Of a DNA stretch of 64,000 bases, positions 1-12,300 are shown one piece after another; within the stretch, counting starts at the first letter, position 1, and every line of letters starts with the position of its first letter. Source of the stretch: Axinella damicornis (lineage: Eukaryota; Porifera; Demospongiae; Axinellida; Axinellidae); NCBI GenBank assembly GCA_963931865.1, contig OZ007505.1:8801415-8865414 (forward strand). The letters are read 5' to 3'. The notes beneath the pieces were generated by a model. The model was not told the origin of the DNA. It saw nothing but the letters and a program-made list of their open reading frames with translations, and did no database searches. The translations under genes were made by a program, and so were the position numbers.

Positions 1-21
1 GAATCACAGGAGCCCATCTGG

Positions 22-200
22 CCAGCAGTGTGGTCCACCGCCTACAGTTGCAAGACAATTCAAGTTACAACTCCCAGCCCACCTGGCCAACAGTGTGGTC
101 CCCGCCTACAGCTGCAAGACAATTCATGTTACAACTCCCAGCCCACCTGGCCAACAGTGTGGTCCCCGCCTACAGTTGCAAGACTATTCAAGTTCTCCCA
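22..200. repeat. Tandem repeat, about 65 bp x 2.7
   Basis: Units beginning CAACAGTGTGGTCCCCGCCT are repeated nearly three times. The other duplicate (from 13760) has only one unit, so the array differs in copy number between the two copies. Confidence 0.85.
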
Positions 201-1084
201 GGGTAATTCAGTTGCGGAGAAGACCACTGTAGAAGTCTAATTTAGCACCAACCACAACTTCAATACACAAAAGGTCTCCTCCGGAGATGAATTCCCAATG
301 GTGTGTTGCCATGATACGGGTTTTTCTATGTCACAAATTATGTCTCCACACTTCGTCACGATTTGAACGTATGGCACCACATATAGCCAGGGAGGAATAA
401 CAGTTGGTTGGTTGGAAACCATGTAGTTGTACATGTCGCAGTATGGGCCATGCATGTCATGCAGATAACGACCATCCATCACGGACGCACACATGTACAA
501 CTGACGTATTAAGTTATGACATATATTAACATGTCATGACATAAGCAATCATGTCACAATACGATATCCTTCATGCACGTTGTACGCATGTACAAGGACA
601 TGGATGTAGCTGCATATGCACAGTAACTGGTATAAAATCTGTGCATGTGCATATGGCATGGTGTCACCAAATTTTAAAGGTGACCATCCGCTGAATTCCT
701 TGTTTCTTAGCTTTATCAAGAGGTGGAATATGACAGGCCACAGGTAAATCCTTTTCAGTTTTAATATTATTTTGTAAGAAACTTTTTTCTTGTTCATACG
801 TAGTCTAATTACTTTTACTTCCTCCACCTATCACACGGCCCAAGTTGCGAGTTTTTACAAATAGCTTTGCCCTTGACACAACTGCAATACGTAGTGTTAG
901 TACAGCATTGTGCCTGACCTCTTCATTGAACTCCTGGTAGGGGAAACAATGCTCAACACAACGTACCTTAAGGTCACTATTATTTGAGGGCAAAAATTCC
1001 TAAATCTTGAACATGGTGCACGAAGGAGAGTCCCATGAGGAGGCTGGAGTATTAGGCTTTACTTACGAGTGAGCTAGTCTGGTC

Positions 1085-1440
1085 CGGGAGAGCCATAAGC
1101 TCCCACCCAAGGAGGGTTACCAGGCTAGTTTTGAGCTCCCACCCAAGGAGGGTTACCAGGCTAGCCTTAAGCTCCCACCCAAGGAGGGTTAATTACCAGG
1201 CTAGTTTTGAGCTCCCACCCAAGGAGGGTTACCAGGCTAGCCTTAAGCTCCCACCCAAGGAGGGTTACCAGGCTAGTTTTGAGCTCCCACCCAAGGAGGG
1301 TTACCAGGCTAGTTTTGAGCTCCCACCCAAGGAGGGTTACCAGGCTAGTTTTGAGCTCCCACCCAAGGAGGGTTACCAGGCTAGTTTTGAGCTCCCGCCC
1401 AAGGAGGGTTACCAGGCTAGTTTGAGCTCACACCCAAGTT
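1085..1440. repeat. 36-bp tandem array, about 10 units (copy A)
   Basis: The unit contains GAGCTCCCACCCAAGGAGGG followed by TTACCAGGCTAGTTTT. The 36-bp period is a multiple of three, so long open frames of a repeated 12-residue peptide appear by accident in two frames. I do not treat them as genes. Confidence 0.95.
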
Positions 1441-2572
1441 GAGGGTTAGCAGGTTAGCAGGTTAGCTTTGAGCTCCAGCCAAGGAGATTTCCAGAGGAAT
1501 TGGTAAGAGCGACGACTGATGTGGTGAATGAAGAACAAGGAGAAGTGAGTTTAGTACTGCAGCAAACAGATGGTTGGTTGGTTGATGGGAGAGACCCATG
1601 GAGTCCGTGATCCAGCCTGAGACCCTCTGAATACCAGACAGTAGCCTCGAACCCAGCCTGGGTTCAAGGCTAACCAGACAGATGCTCTTATCGCTAAACC
1701 ACTGGGACCCCAGGGCAGAGGACAAGAACATATCTACGTACAGTAGAAACGTCTAGATGTCTCAACCAAATTCTAATTTGATCTCCTTAAACTGGGACAG
1801 GCTGAGCATAGCGACCCCAGGGCCCAATCCTGACACACTCTGGTGTCATCTCACAGCCATACGACCGGTGGTGGAAACAACATCCAGCTTCCGGAGAGTT
1901 GGCTGTTCATTTTCTGGCTTGCTAACTATTCGCTCTGACAAGGTATTGGCAAAATTAAAGTTTGTTAGGAGGTTGTCAGGGAGACACACAGAAACAACAC
2001 ACCAATCCGTTCCAATCCACTAGTACAGTTACAGTACAACTCCGATGGTGTTAGTACAGTACTGTGTCTGACCTCCTTCCCACAGTAATAGGCAGAAACT
2101 CATACTCTACTCCACTGGGCTCTCACAGATTAAAGGTCAGCGTGCTCACAGGTTTAAGGTCTGTACACAGCCCCCAAATTACCCACAGGGCGTACAATGT
2201 ACGTACTTACCCCATGCGCACGCATGCACAGCAGGGGTTGAGTGATTGCGGCCGTGTCTGTCAGTCTGTCTGTCTGCTTATTACACAAAATCAGCAGTCT
2301 GAGAGGTGATTCTTATAAGCGCCGGAAAATATTAATATTAGCGTCTACATAAGTCACAGCCAGACATCCACTCGAGAGGTTGAGAAAAGCTGGATGAAGG
2401 TCAAAAGTGCTCTCCGTCCAAATTATGTCTAATGCATGTTGACCGTACAGTCTGCACAATCTGAACGTTGCTGCAAACAGTACAGGCGATCCCTTGCGTA
2501 CAGCGCACAGGGTAAGTGCTCTACTGGGCACTCTTGTTTATTAAAGCGATACATATGCACCACAATGCTTAC

Positions 2573-2732
2573 ATCACTCTGTAACACTCCACCAAAGATC
2601 TCAGAGACAATGGTGGACTTCTTGCTGGTTCTCTCAATGGTGGTGCCAAAGACGGACCCCTCAGCCAGTTCTGTGTGCATCTTGTCCAGCAAGTAGCGCA
2701 TGAACTCGTGGGCATCCTGTTGCTGGTACCCT
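2573..2732 (-). pseudogene. Second copy of USP3 exon 9 in duplicate copy A
   Basis: This is a 160-base copy of the exon at 16736-16895 with the same splice sites and the same protein; I see one silent difference (AGTTCTG against AGCTCTG on the plus strand). It lies downstream of exon 12 in transcript order, where a functional exon 9 makes no sense. It is therefore an allelic assembly duplicate or an orphan exon from a partial duplication. Confidence 0.85.
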
Positions 2733-3164
2733 CTGCAGAAACAACAGACCATGACAAGTTAATGTACATGTGCTCTGGCGAACACTCTTGTCACGCAAGC
2801 CTGTCACAGTCCATTCTGTGGAACTGATTGCTTTCAGCATCAGCACACGGAGGGTAGGTTGCCAATACTGCAAGCAATTAGCACTGTGGAATGGAAGGGG
2901 TCTGGTTTGCAACGTTATGAACACACATATATATTATATAGCTAAACTGGTCAATGGCAGTCCCAAGGTGCAAGATATTGCAGGGTGAATACGGCACGGG
3001 AGACATTTAATATTAGTGGACAAGGGAGACCAAATAACCATACTCTGAGGGGGAACCTGTTGGTAGAGAATATCTTCAAGATGAGAGGATTACTACTGAG
3101 ATCCACATGCAGATAGTGTCATTCCCAGACTCATTGTCCATCTCTCCTTCCTTCCCCTCCTCTT

Positions 3165-3364
3165 NNNNNNNNNNNNNNNNNNNNNNNNNNNNNNNNNNNN
3201 NNNNNNNNNNNNNNNNNNNNNNNNNNNNNNNNNNNNNNNNNNNNNNNNNNNNNNNNNNNNNNNNNNNNNNNNNNNNNNNNNNNNNNNNNNNNNNNNNNNN
3301 NNNNNNNNNNNNNNNNNNNNNNNNNNNNNNNNNNNNNNNNNNNNNNNNNNNNNNNNNNNNNNNN
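3165..3364. other. Assembly gap, 200 N
   Basis: A round run of 200 N lies directly at the right end of duplicate copy A. The fixed size suggests a scaffold join of unknown true length. Confidence 0.99.
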
Positions 3365-3549
3365 TACCAATGGCGACGACTGCAGAGAACGTTACCTGGA
3401 AATACAGACACCTGTGGATAGCGGTACAGTTCAGTATAAGCTACAAAATGCAACCTACTCGTTCCAGACTGTCTGGCGACGAGAATCTGTCCCCAATGAT
3501 TGATGAGCGCCATATACTGCACAGCGTGGTGTTTCTTTATGCTTCTACA

Positions 3550-3624
3550 TAGCCTCGTTCCCAGGCCCTGCCCAGCATTCTTCCGTGCAACTGAAAGTGG
3601 CGCACGGGGCTGGGAACGAGGCTA
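3550..3624. mobile_element. TAGCCTCG fold-back MITE, perfect 9-bp TSD
   Basis: The element starts TAGCCTCGTTCCCAGGCC and ends with the complement GGGGCTGGGAACGAGGCTA. It is flanked by identical GCTTCTACA at 3541-3549 and 3625-3633. Confidence 0.93.
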
Positions 3625-3814
3625 GCTTCTACAGGCTAAGACTTGTAACTCTCGGTTCCATGCTTCAAAAGTACATACATTATACAGCAGCTACTGCACG
3701 TGAGTGACGTAAACACTTTCACTGCTGATGGCTAGCACAGTGGGATGGGTATGGCTTATCGCTCAAGTTACTTGCTTTTGACAACGCCAAGCCTGGAAGT
3801 ATGATTTAGTATTT

Positions 3815-3945
3815 AATCACATGTATTCTTGTGTGATTTAGGAATAATTGCACGCATACGTAAATTGCACTCGCTATCGCTTGTGCAATTACTTTGCCTG
3901 TTACTAGTGCAATTATTCCAAATCACACTCGAACCCATGTGATTA
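3815..3945. repeat. Imperfect palindrome
   Basis: AATCACATGTATTCTTGTGT with GGAATAATTGCAC on the left is answered by GTGCAATTATTCC and ACCCATGTGATT on the right. Confidence 0.7.
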
Positions 3946-6060
3946 CTTTGACAAGCGACAAGCCATGCCCCAGCCACTAAGCGAGCCAACTAGACATTTT
4001 TTTTTACAAAGTAGTATAATTTGTGAAGAACTACATCGATCATCTCAGAAACAAGAAGCACACAGACATAATTATGTAAGAGGGAAGCAAGACATCTGAA
4101 TTATTGTTTAAGAGAGAAGGTTGTGCACTACACTTAATGTGAATGGAAGTGAGACCTCTGCACAGTCAGCTGCCCAGCACTGGACTGCTCATGTAGGCAA
4201 ATGCGGGGGAATTACAATGTAGATGAAGCGAATGAAGCTACTTGTACATATAACAAATTCCCATGTGAATATTCTGTAACACAATCTTGGAATTCCATGT
4301 AAGAGTACCAATTTTGAACTTGTGCGATAGAGGCACATAGTCTTGAGAATGTGGAAGTAAGTAACTTGTACTTTTAATTACATGCACGTGCAGGTACGGT
4401 GTTAGCGAAGGAGAAGAAACTAGACCATATGCAGCTCACCAGCAGCCTTGTGCGGTAGTGTCTCTGGTGAGCACTGGGACCAGACACCTTGTCAACACCC
4501 CCCCCCCCCCCCCCCCCCCCCCCCCAACATATCCCGCTTCCATCACTCACACACGGACACACGCATGGTGAATCATGGCCAGGTCTTACTCTCACCTTGT
4601 GGAAACCTGGGCAGACTCTTCTCGCATCCACCACAACATACGTACTCACATTATATTATTACGTATCTATATACGTGAGGAAATGGCAAAATTATATGTT
4701 TGGGTCAGTGCATGACAGCGATCATGACGGTGTAGACGGAATCTTTGCAGGCTAGTCAAACATTACGCGGCACAATTTCTTTATACCAGGAGTGTAATAT
4801 ATTTTGCCAGTTTGATAACAAAACCTTCTGAGAAATAAGGTACAAATGCAAATGCAAGTGCTGGGCTCTTGATCTACGGATATGATAGTTCCTCCAACAG
4901 AACTAGAAGAAGAACAAGTACCGGGAAGCTTCGATGTACACGTGCAAGAAACCTTAGGATACACCATTTTGTTTGATTTACATGTGTGTCAAAATGAAGG
5001 TAACACCATGTCAGGTACAGTAACAGGAACACGTTCCTCTACAAAAAATAGTGTTCCACAAACATACGTACGACATACATGTACCCACTTCACCAGTGAG
5101 CACACGTACATGTAGTGTGTATGGGTACTGTAAGCGCTTTAAATTTGCGCCACTCTAATTTGGTGTCAATATTGATGATTCAGAAACGGTATTTTCCAAT
5201 TCTGCGTCACACTTTATAAAATTTGCCTTGTGTATTGTTGTGTCAGTTCCACAAAGTGTGCAGTGGCTGGCTTCCATTGGGCGCAATTGCGGGTGTAAAA
5301 TGCAAGCAGAACCTGCAGTGATGTCATCTGGTACGGTGGATCCTTCGAGTGCTCGCTGTCGCTACTTGTAAAATCAATGGGTTCTACTAGTAAGCCTACT
5401 ACCTTTCGAGGTCTCCGTGATCCCCTATATCAGGAAGTGAAATTTTGCTGTATTTTGGAGTAGACACTTACCCATGTTTATACTCAGCCACAGTGATAAA
5501 ATGTGAGTCTGCGGCAGAGGGATCATGAGGCTTCCCAAAAATGATGAAATCACGGAGAAGTTCCTTCAGAGGAGAAGCAGGGAACGTCATCCAACAATAC
5601 ATTAATTTGTCCGACCATACCTTTGTCCGAAATAGAGCTTTGGTTGGCTGTAGTTCCAGAACCAAGCACCAGAGAACCATCAAACTTTCAACTCAAAGTG
5701 CAATGGGTCCGCAGTATCGACTGAAGGTCCCACCCACTTCCGGTAATATACGCATTCGGTGCTAATGCGTCCGATTATATTGAAAGTTCCGCGACAGAAC
5801 TAGAACCTGGAAGCTTGATCTGCAGACAATTAAACCTTAGGACACACTACACATAATAGCAACACCATGTGGGGTACAGTGCGTATGTACAGATGTACAT
5901 TGCGAGAATAGATCCCTGATTGAGAGCCTCGCGCTAATGAGCTCGGCGATTATTGGCCAGGGTTCATGAAAAGTACCTTGGAGAGCCACAATGTTCCCAC
6001 GGCCACGCACGTGGATGCACACACACACTCTCTTCTCTCTCTCTCTCCTCTCTCTCTCTC

Positions 6061-6061
6061 A

Positions 6062-6140
<79 letters not shown>

Positions 6141-6196
6141 ACACCCCACACACACACACACACACACAACACACACACAAACACACACACACACAA
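6061..6196. repeat. (CA)n microsatellite
   Basis: An almost pure dinucleotide tract of about 135 bases preceded by a CT-rich run. In the USP3 transcript it is (UG)n beginning about 45 bases after the exon 12 donor. Confidence 0.98.
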
Positions 6197-6241
6197 AGGA
6201 AAACACAACATCAAATCCTGATGCCGTGAGAAGTTACTTAC

Positions 6242-6360
6242 ACTTGGAAGTGTATGCAGAGAGAGTTGTTTTGTGGAGGGTTGTCTGGACTTGCAGCAGG
6301 TACAGTAGTACCACTCTGTCTCACCCAGAAATTCACGGTGAGTGAAGCTAGTCAGGCACT
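6242..6360 (-). CDS. USP3: USP3 exon 12 (second CxxC), last exon seen
   Basis: The exon encodes CLTSFTHREFLGETEWYYCT then CCKSRQPSTKQLSLHTLP, like human CLRSFTDLEELDETELYMCHKC. Acceptor TTTTCTCAG. The donor is ambiguous: AGT|GTAAGT (end 6242) is the better site, while A|GTGTAA (end 6244) would restore the conserved LPK. On this strand a (TG)n tract begins about 45 bases past the donor. Confidence 0.9.
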
Positions 6361-9300
6361 CTGAGAAAAGAGAAAACGAGTCGATAAGGAGATTCCCGAA
6401 TAATTACTCTAATAACTGACAATTGTTAGTGGCTGATGGCTGATACCGATAACAACATGGTCTACGTATGTTGCGTTTGGCCTGTTAACTATGGATTGCT
6501 TCTTCACATAACTTGTCCTGAGATTATGTCGTACAATAATGACACTATATCTATACTGAGTAAAGTGGTCTCTGCTGGTCTCTGTTGGTCTCCCTACGTC
6601 TACAGTGGTCTTCCCAGGTCTCCAGGGGTCTCTACTGGTTTTGAGTGGTCTCTGCTGGTCTCCCTTGGTGTCCAGTGGTCTCTGCTGGTTTCCACTGGTA
6701 TCCAGTGGTCTCTACTGGTCTCCAGTAGTCTCACCTGGTCTCCAGGGGTCTCTGCAGGTCTCAAGGGGTCTCCCTTGATCTCCCTTGGTCTCCAGTGGTC
6801 TCCCTTGGTCTCCAGTGGTCTCTGCAGGTCTCCTGTGATCTCCAGTAGTCTCTGCTGGTGTTGAGTTCCCTTGGTCTCTTATGGTCTCTGCTGTTCTCAC
6901 TTGGTCTCCAGCAGTCTCTGTTGGGCTCCACCAATTGTGTTGTCTCCAGTGGTCTCAGAGGTAGACAAGCATAGACCCCCAGAGACCAGAAGAGACCAAG
7001 GGAGACCAGTAGAGACCCACAGAGACCACTGGAGACCAAGGGAGGCCAACACAGAACAGCAGAGACCACTGGAGACCAGCAGAGACTCCTGAAGACCAGG
7101 GGAGACCACTGAAGACAAAGAGAGAACACTGGAGACCAGCAGACACCCCTGGAGACCAGCAGATACCCCTGGAGACCAGAGGAGACAACTGGAGACCAAG
7201 GAAGACCATCAGAGACCAGCAGAGACCACTGGAGACCATTATATTCAGTACTAGTCGAATGTTGAACATTGTGGGCGAGCGGAAGCAAGCCTAGCCGCGA
7301 CGTTTACTTGACCTTCAAACTCTCTGGAAGTAAAGGAGCCGGCCGCTGTCTAGCTTCTACACTCTCACAAGCACGGCGATCTCTGCCGCATTGCCGTCTA
7401 CGGCTGAGTCGGTCTTCTCTTTCTTGTGAAGAATCCATAAACGTATAGCGTGTCGAGGACTATTCGAGGAGCCAGCCGCACGTTTGCCCATAGTGTGGGG
7501 CAAGCGACGATTCGAAATCTCCGGAAGTAAAGGAGCCAGTCGTACATTTGCACGTAGCGCGGGGGCCCACGCAGGACCAAAAGGTGGCAGTGTCGGTCGA
7601 TGATCTATAATTACATATTTTTTCGTTCGAACGACTAGGTTGGCTCGCTTCCGCTCGCCAATGAATATTTGTACACAACCATTATGACATAATAATGATT
7701 AAACTCAGGACAAGTTATATGAAGAGGCAACTTCACTATGGGTCTCTGTGATGATGTCATTTGTGTAACACTAACTACCACCAATTACTAGCTTCCAACC
7801 TGTTCTGCGGTAGAAAATGTTTTGTGAAGGGGGTGTGGTAAAAGTGGGGTGAAGCAAGGGGAATAAGAAAACTATCACGGGACAAACTCATCCAATGGGG
7901 GAAGTGTCCCCCACACTCACTAAATATCCCTGCAATAAAATACAATAGCCAGACGCTCTGCAGAGGTAAAACATTGAGTAACGAGGCCTCACCTGGCCAT
8001 GGGAAGTTGGCTTCCCGAGAAACAGCATATGAATCAGGTATTGCAATTGATCCCCGTATATGGCGTACCTGCCAGGTGAAAGGATGACGCTGTCCTGTCC
8101 CCCTTCTTGCGTGAAACAAACTTCTCTGGGATGTCCAAGGAAACATCTGCAAGAGACGAGACAAAGTGACATTTGAGTCTGGGGTCTACTGACCAGCGGA
8201 GAAGCAGGTGTACTGTATGCTAGTGCTACATGGATGGCACCAATGCAAATAGCAAATTCCTGGTGGTACATTACATTCTGTTTTTTCTCTCTGCATTGCT
8301 CGTGGGATATTTGGCCCTTGGAAGAACAAATACTCAGGTGTGGCATCATTCTAAGGCCTTCACCAACAAATAGTCAAGTGTAGCATCATTCTAAGGCCTT
8401 CACCCATACTTTCACACGACACTATGTTGTAGGACTCTGCTTACCGAGGATAGGGTCCAGCTTCCGAGACTCTGTCTGGCAAATGAGACATGTGACCTGG
8501 TGGAGAAGAGGAGATGCAGCTATGTAAGCTACCTTGTGGGATAATAAAGGAACGTTGTTTTTTTTGTGGAAGAGTGTATATCTTCCATGCATGCAAATTG
8601 GGGAATTTGTGGATTCTGGAGATTGCATACAGCAATCTCGGAATCCTGCTGCTCAACAGTTCATGCACGCACAGACAATGTGGCCTCACTCTTGGTTTCT
8701 ATGGAGGAGCAAATAGTGTTACGAGCAAGAGCTACACAGCTATACAGACTACCACGCTCCAAGACCATCCACTAGCTCTTGGCCTAATTCCCAGATAACA
8801 TGCTCCTGGTATGTCCATGCAATAGGAGAGAGTGAGCAGGAAGAGTGTCTTGCGAAAGATCAGGAGAACCTGCAGATGTCAAGGCCTTCCCGGATCAGAT
8901 GCCTGTTTTGAAGGTGTGTGCCAGCTCACTGGACCACAACGGAGAGCTCTGACCAATGAAGGTTAACATTGAGGGGGTAATCGCTGTGGGCAAGGGTCAC
9001 CCTGTCAAATGGGTTGGTACGGATGTGCAGCTTGCATCTCACCAATTCAGATCTGTGACACACATTTTCTCAACCAAGCCCACTCACTACCTGGACGAAT
9101 TTGCGGTGGTTGGAAAACCCCAATTGGATGAATGCGACAAGGCATTGGGCACAGCCCTCTCTTCGTGTGACAACCTAGGCTGCCCAAAAGTCCTGGATAA
9201 GCAGGAAGGTCCAGCAACTTGCATTGGCCTTCTCGGAATTACAATGGACACTGGAGCTCAGGAACTCCGGATGCCAGCAGCAAAGCTGGAGCAGTTACAG

Positions 9301-12300
9301 GCATTGATTGTCAAGTGGAGACCAACAGAGCCCAGACACAGTGCTGCGGTCCGATGCATCAGGGAGTTGGGGATGTGCAGCTCTATGCGGCCCAGAATGG
9401 TTCCAGTACCCATGGAATGACAGAATGAAGGGAGCCTCCATTGCTATTACGGAGTTTCTCCTGTGGTCTGGGCAAATTATGTTAGGGCTGGACAGTTCAG
9501 TGTAACTGCAATAACAAGTCTGTGGTATGAGCCATTAACTCGGGCACGTCAAAAGACCCAGGGTTGATGCAGTTGCTCCAGTGTCTGTTTTTTGTTGAGA
9601 ATTAACTTCCAGATGGTCGCCAAGCACAAGACAGGCATTGAGAATGGGTTGGCAGACACAATGTCTCGGAACTGTCTCAGCGTTCTTCTCTCCTCACCCC
9701 CAGGAAAACAGCCAGTCAATGTGAATACCCGTCAACCTAGTCAATGATCTACTGTCCCCCCTCCTGGATAGGACCTCAGACAATTGGACAAAGTGGTTCG
9801 GTTCTATCCCTCTACCAGTGCCAGAGAAGTCTCTGTGTCGACTCGTGGGTTACATGGCGTAGAAGGGCTAGCACACCAAACTATCTTATCAGCGGTGTGA
9901 CATCTGCAGATATCAGGAGGCTTTCCTGATCCCTTCCAGCAGGCACTACTGAAGCTGGAATATACCCTCAAAGGTGTTAAGAGTACCCAAGCCAAGGATC
10001 CAAACCGGCATACCCAAACCCGCTGCCAATTACACTAAAGATACCATGGGATATGTGGCAATATTTTGGGCAGCTTGCTGCATGTGTTTTATGGATCATG
10101 GATTCCTTTGTTCCGGGGAGGTTACGGTACCTTCAATGACAAGCTATCATCTGAGTCACAGTGATGTAGCCATTGATGACCCAGCAAGGACATCATTGGT
10201 TCAGACAAAGATCAAGGTGTCGAAGGCAGACCCCTTCCAAAAGGGTGTTACAGTCTATATGGGACAAACCGGTAATGATTTGTGCCTAGTAGCAGCAATA
10301 ACTGCATACCTGCAACCCATGGAACAATGTCTGGCCTGTTCTTCCATTTGGAGGATGGAAGATCTCTCACTAGACCTCGCTTTGTCGAGCTAGTATGACT
10401 GAACCTTCATCAGGCTGGCTATAACCAAGAACGTTACGCGGGTCACAGCTTCCGGATTGGTGCGGCACCCACGGCAGCAGCCTGCGGAATAGCCTGCGGA
10501 ATAGAAGACTCCAAAATGCAAAATTTGGGACGGTGGGAAAGCTCAGCCTATCTCCTCTACGTGAGGATCCCACGAGAAAAACTGGAAAGCAATCTCAAGA
10601 TCGCTGTCCATTGCCAAGTGAGCTAAGTGGGACTGTGTGGACTGAGTTTTAGAGAAGTATTACCATCTGCTGTATGTCGTCATGCTATGTGTCTAGGGGA
10701 ACAACAGGGATAGGTAAGGTAATGGTAAATTATGAGGGAGGGGCTGAGGGGCTTGGGGGAGAGGATTTAGTCCTTCTCTGGGCCGGTTGAGAGGCATAGG
10801 CCTCTCAATTCCCCCCAAGCTGGTTCAGCATCCACACATGCCTGCCTGCCTCAACCGCCAAATGGTGATTATAGATACGTCGGGGTCAGGTTTTGGATAG
10901 AACTGAATATGATAAAGGGTATGGAGAGTTGGGAAGAGAGTATCTCCTCCGCCAAGAGGTTCTTGATGTGATCGAGAGCCCGGCAGGTCTCCCCCGTTGG
11001 GAGGCATAGCCTCTCAATTCCCCCAAGCTGGGAGTAAGGGTAGGGTTTGAGATTTAGCAAGACCAGTTGAGAAATAAAAAGGCACAATAGGTTCAGCATC
11101 TCAGCTGGCCTTAATATCCCTACCCCACATGCCTGCCTGCCTCAACTGCCGAACGGTAATTATAGATACGTTGGGGTCAGGTTTCGGATAGAACTGAAGA
11201 TTTTAACTTTGTAGTGAAGCACAAGGTCGGATTGCAAGCATGATTATATTAAGCCCTGTAATCTAGTATGCGAAAGGAACTATGATCATGCCCGTACACA
11301 GTCTGCCCAGCTGGACCAAGTATCTCACCTCACAGGAAGTTGTGCTCCCACCACTTCCTGTGCCGTGAGAGAATGGCCATAGCAACACTCCTGCAGTGAA
11401 TGCATGGTTGCTGTGTGAGACGGGAGCAACAGTAGCTGCGAGCAGCTGCCTATAGAGAGTGACGTCAGGTTTGGGTTGTTTCCTGACCAAAATGTTGTCA
11501 GACGGGAGTTATCATCAAAACTATGATTAGCCAGTCAGACTTGCAGCATGGATAGTAGAGCAATGGCCGCTCTTCTGCTCCTCATACATTCCCTCAATTA
11601 AAGCTTGACGGTAATTTCCATAATGATACGAAGCAATGGCAGGACTGCCAGTGGCCGCATTCAGCTGCTAGCCATGCACCATACTATTTCAAAATGGTGC
11701 CAAATGCATACCACCAAAGTTTCAGTTTCCTGGGTCCCCCTTCGGGCTCACTGAATATAGTGTCCCTCTTAGTACGTACATGCATTTAGGGACACTGGGA
11801 ACTCATTACCAGTAGTCAGTTAATGGCGACAGAGTGATGGCTACTGAGCTCTTACGTACATACTGCTTGTTTCATTCACACCTGGTAGGGAAACACTGTC
11901 TGATCTGCGAAATGTAAATATTATGCAACGTAATGTTTGAGCACTCTGAGAAGGCACACAGAGGTTCCGACCACCCCATCACGACAACACTTGTCTCCCA
12001 ACACCTTTGTATAATGAACTACTTGTATGCCATGACCTGAGGTACAGTGAGGCATATCCTTCCCGACACTGGTCCAACAGGCTAAGTGGGGTTGACCTTG
12101 AGCCCCCAACCAGAAGGTCACATAGGTTCAATCGCAGCCTGGGTGACACAGTCGGGCTTGTCCTTAAACACCAGAAAGACTAAGTTCCTGATGATCTCTA
12201 GACTTCGCCACCCACCATCTATTGAGCTGAGAGTTGATGGTTCAGCCATCTGCAATGTTCCCTCAGTGCTTTACTTGGGGATCCATATTTCCAGTGATCT

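Larger units (their letters stand above)
1..3164. repeat. Segmental duplicate, copy A (partner 13733-17319)
   Basis: This stretch repeats 13733-17319 in the same orientation with scattered substitutions and small indels. Both copies share the start (GAATCACAGGAGCCCATCTG), the 36-bp tandem array, USP3 exon 9 and the text up to CCCTCCTCTT, where copy A runs straight into the assembly gap. Copy A has extra 65-bp units at its start and lacks the 427-bp element present at 14629-15055 of copy B. Its left end may extend beyond the window. Divergence with an intact exon and a polymorphic transposon fits two alleles placed in tandem by the assembler; a real recent duplication cannot be excluded. Confidence 0.93.
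3365..6060. other. No gene seen; repeat fragments
   Basis: I searched the minus strand for the missing USP3 C-terminal blocks and did not find them. The stretch holds a palindromic AT-rich fold-back (3815-3945), a C-homopolymer (4497-4525), two diverged copies of one repeat (4870-5030 and 5770-5880) and a decayed transposon arm (5465-5770) that is the inverse of 18900-19240. Confidence 0.6.

Noticed and set aside
805..993. Frame with CVEHCFPYQEFNEEVRHNAV on the minus strand, present in both duplicates (also 14432-14698)
   Set aside because: It looks protein-like, but the downstream part is disrupted differently in the two copies and a related non-coding relative occurs near 2050. It does not match any missing USP3 block.
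1131..1442. Repeated-peptide open frames in the 36-bp array
   Set aside because: They exist only because the unit length is a multiple of three. The homologous array with 35-bp units has none.
3365..6240. Search for USP3 His box and C-terminal exons
   Set aside because: No GHYTAY-, LKRFHW- or WFHFND-like text was found on the minus strand. The exons are assumed to be outside the window or in the gap.
5950..6345. His/Thr and Cys/Val repeat frames
   Set aside because: They are translation of the (CA)n microsatellite. The same applies to frames at 46903-47311, 50761-51141, 55616-55814 and 57413-57595.
6712..7288. Frames with WSPVVSSGL or TTGDQGRP repeats
   Set aside because: They are products of the 12-bp inverted satellite.
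12110..12150. GGTTCAATCGC as a tRNA B box
   Set aside because: No matching A box or cloverleaf; it lies next to the LINE fragment.
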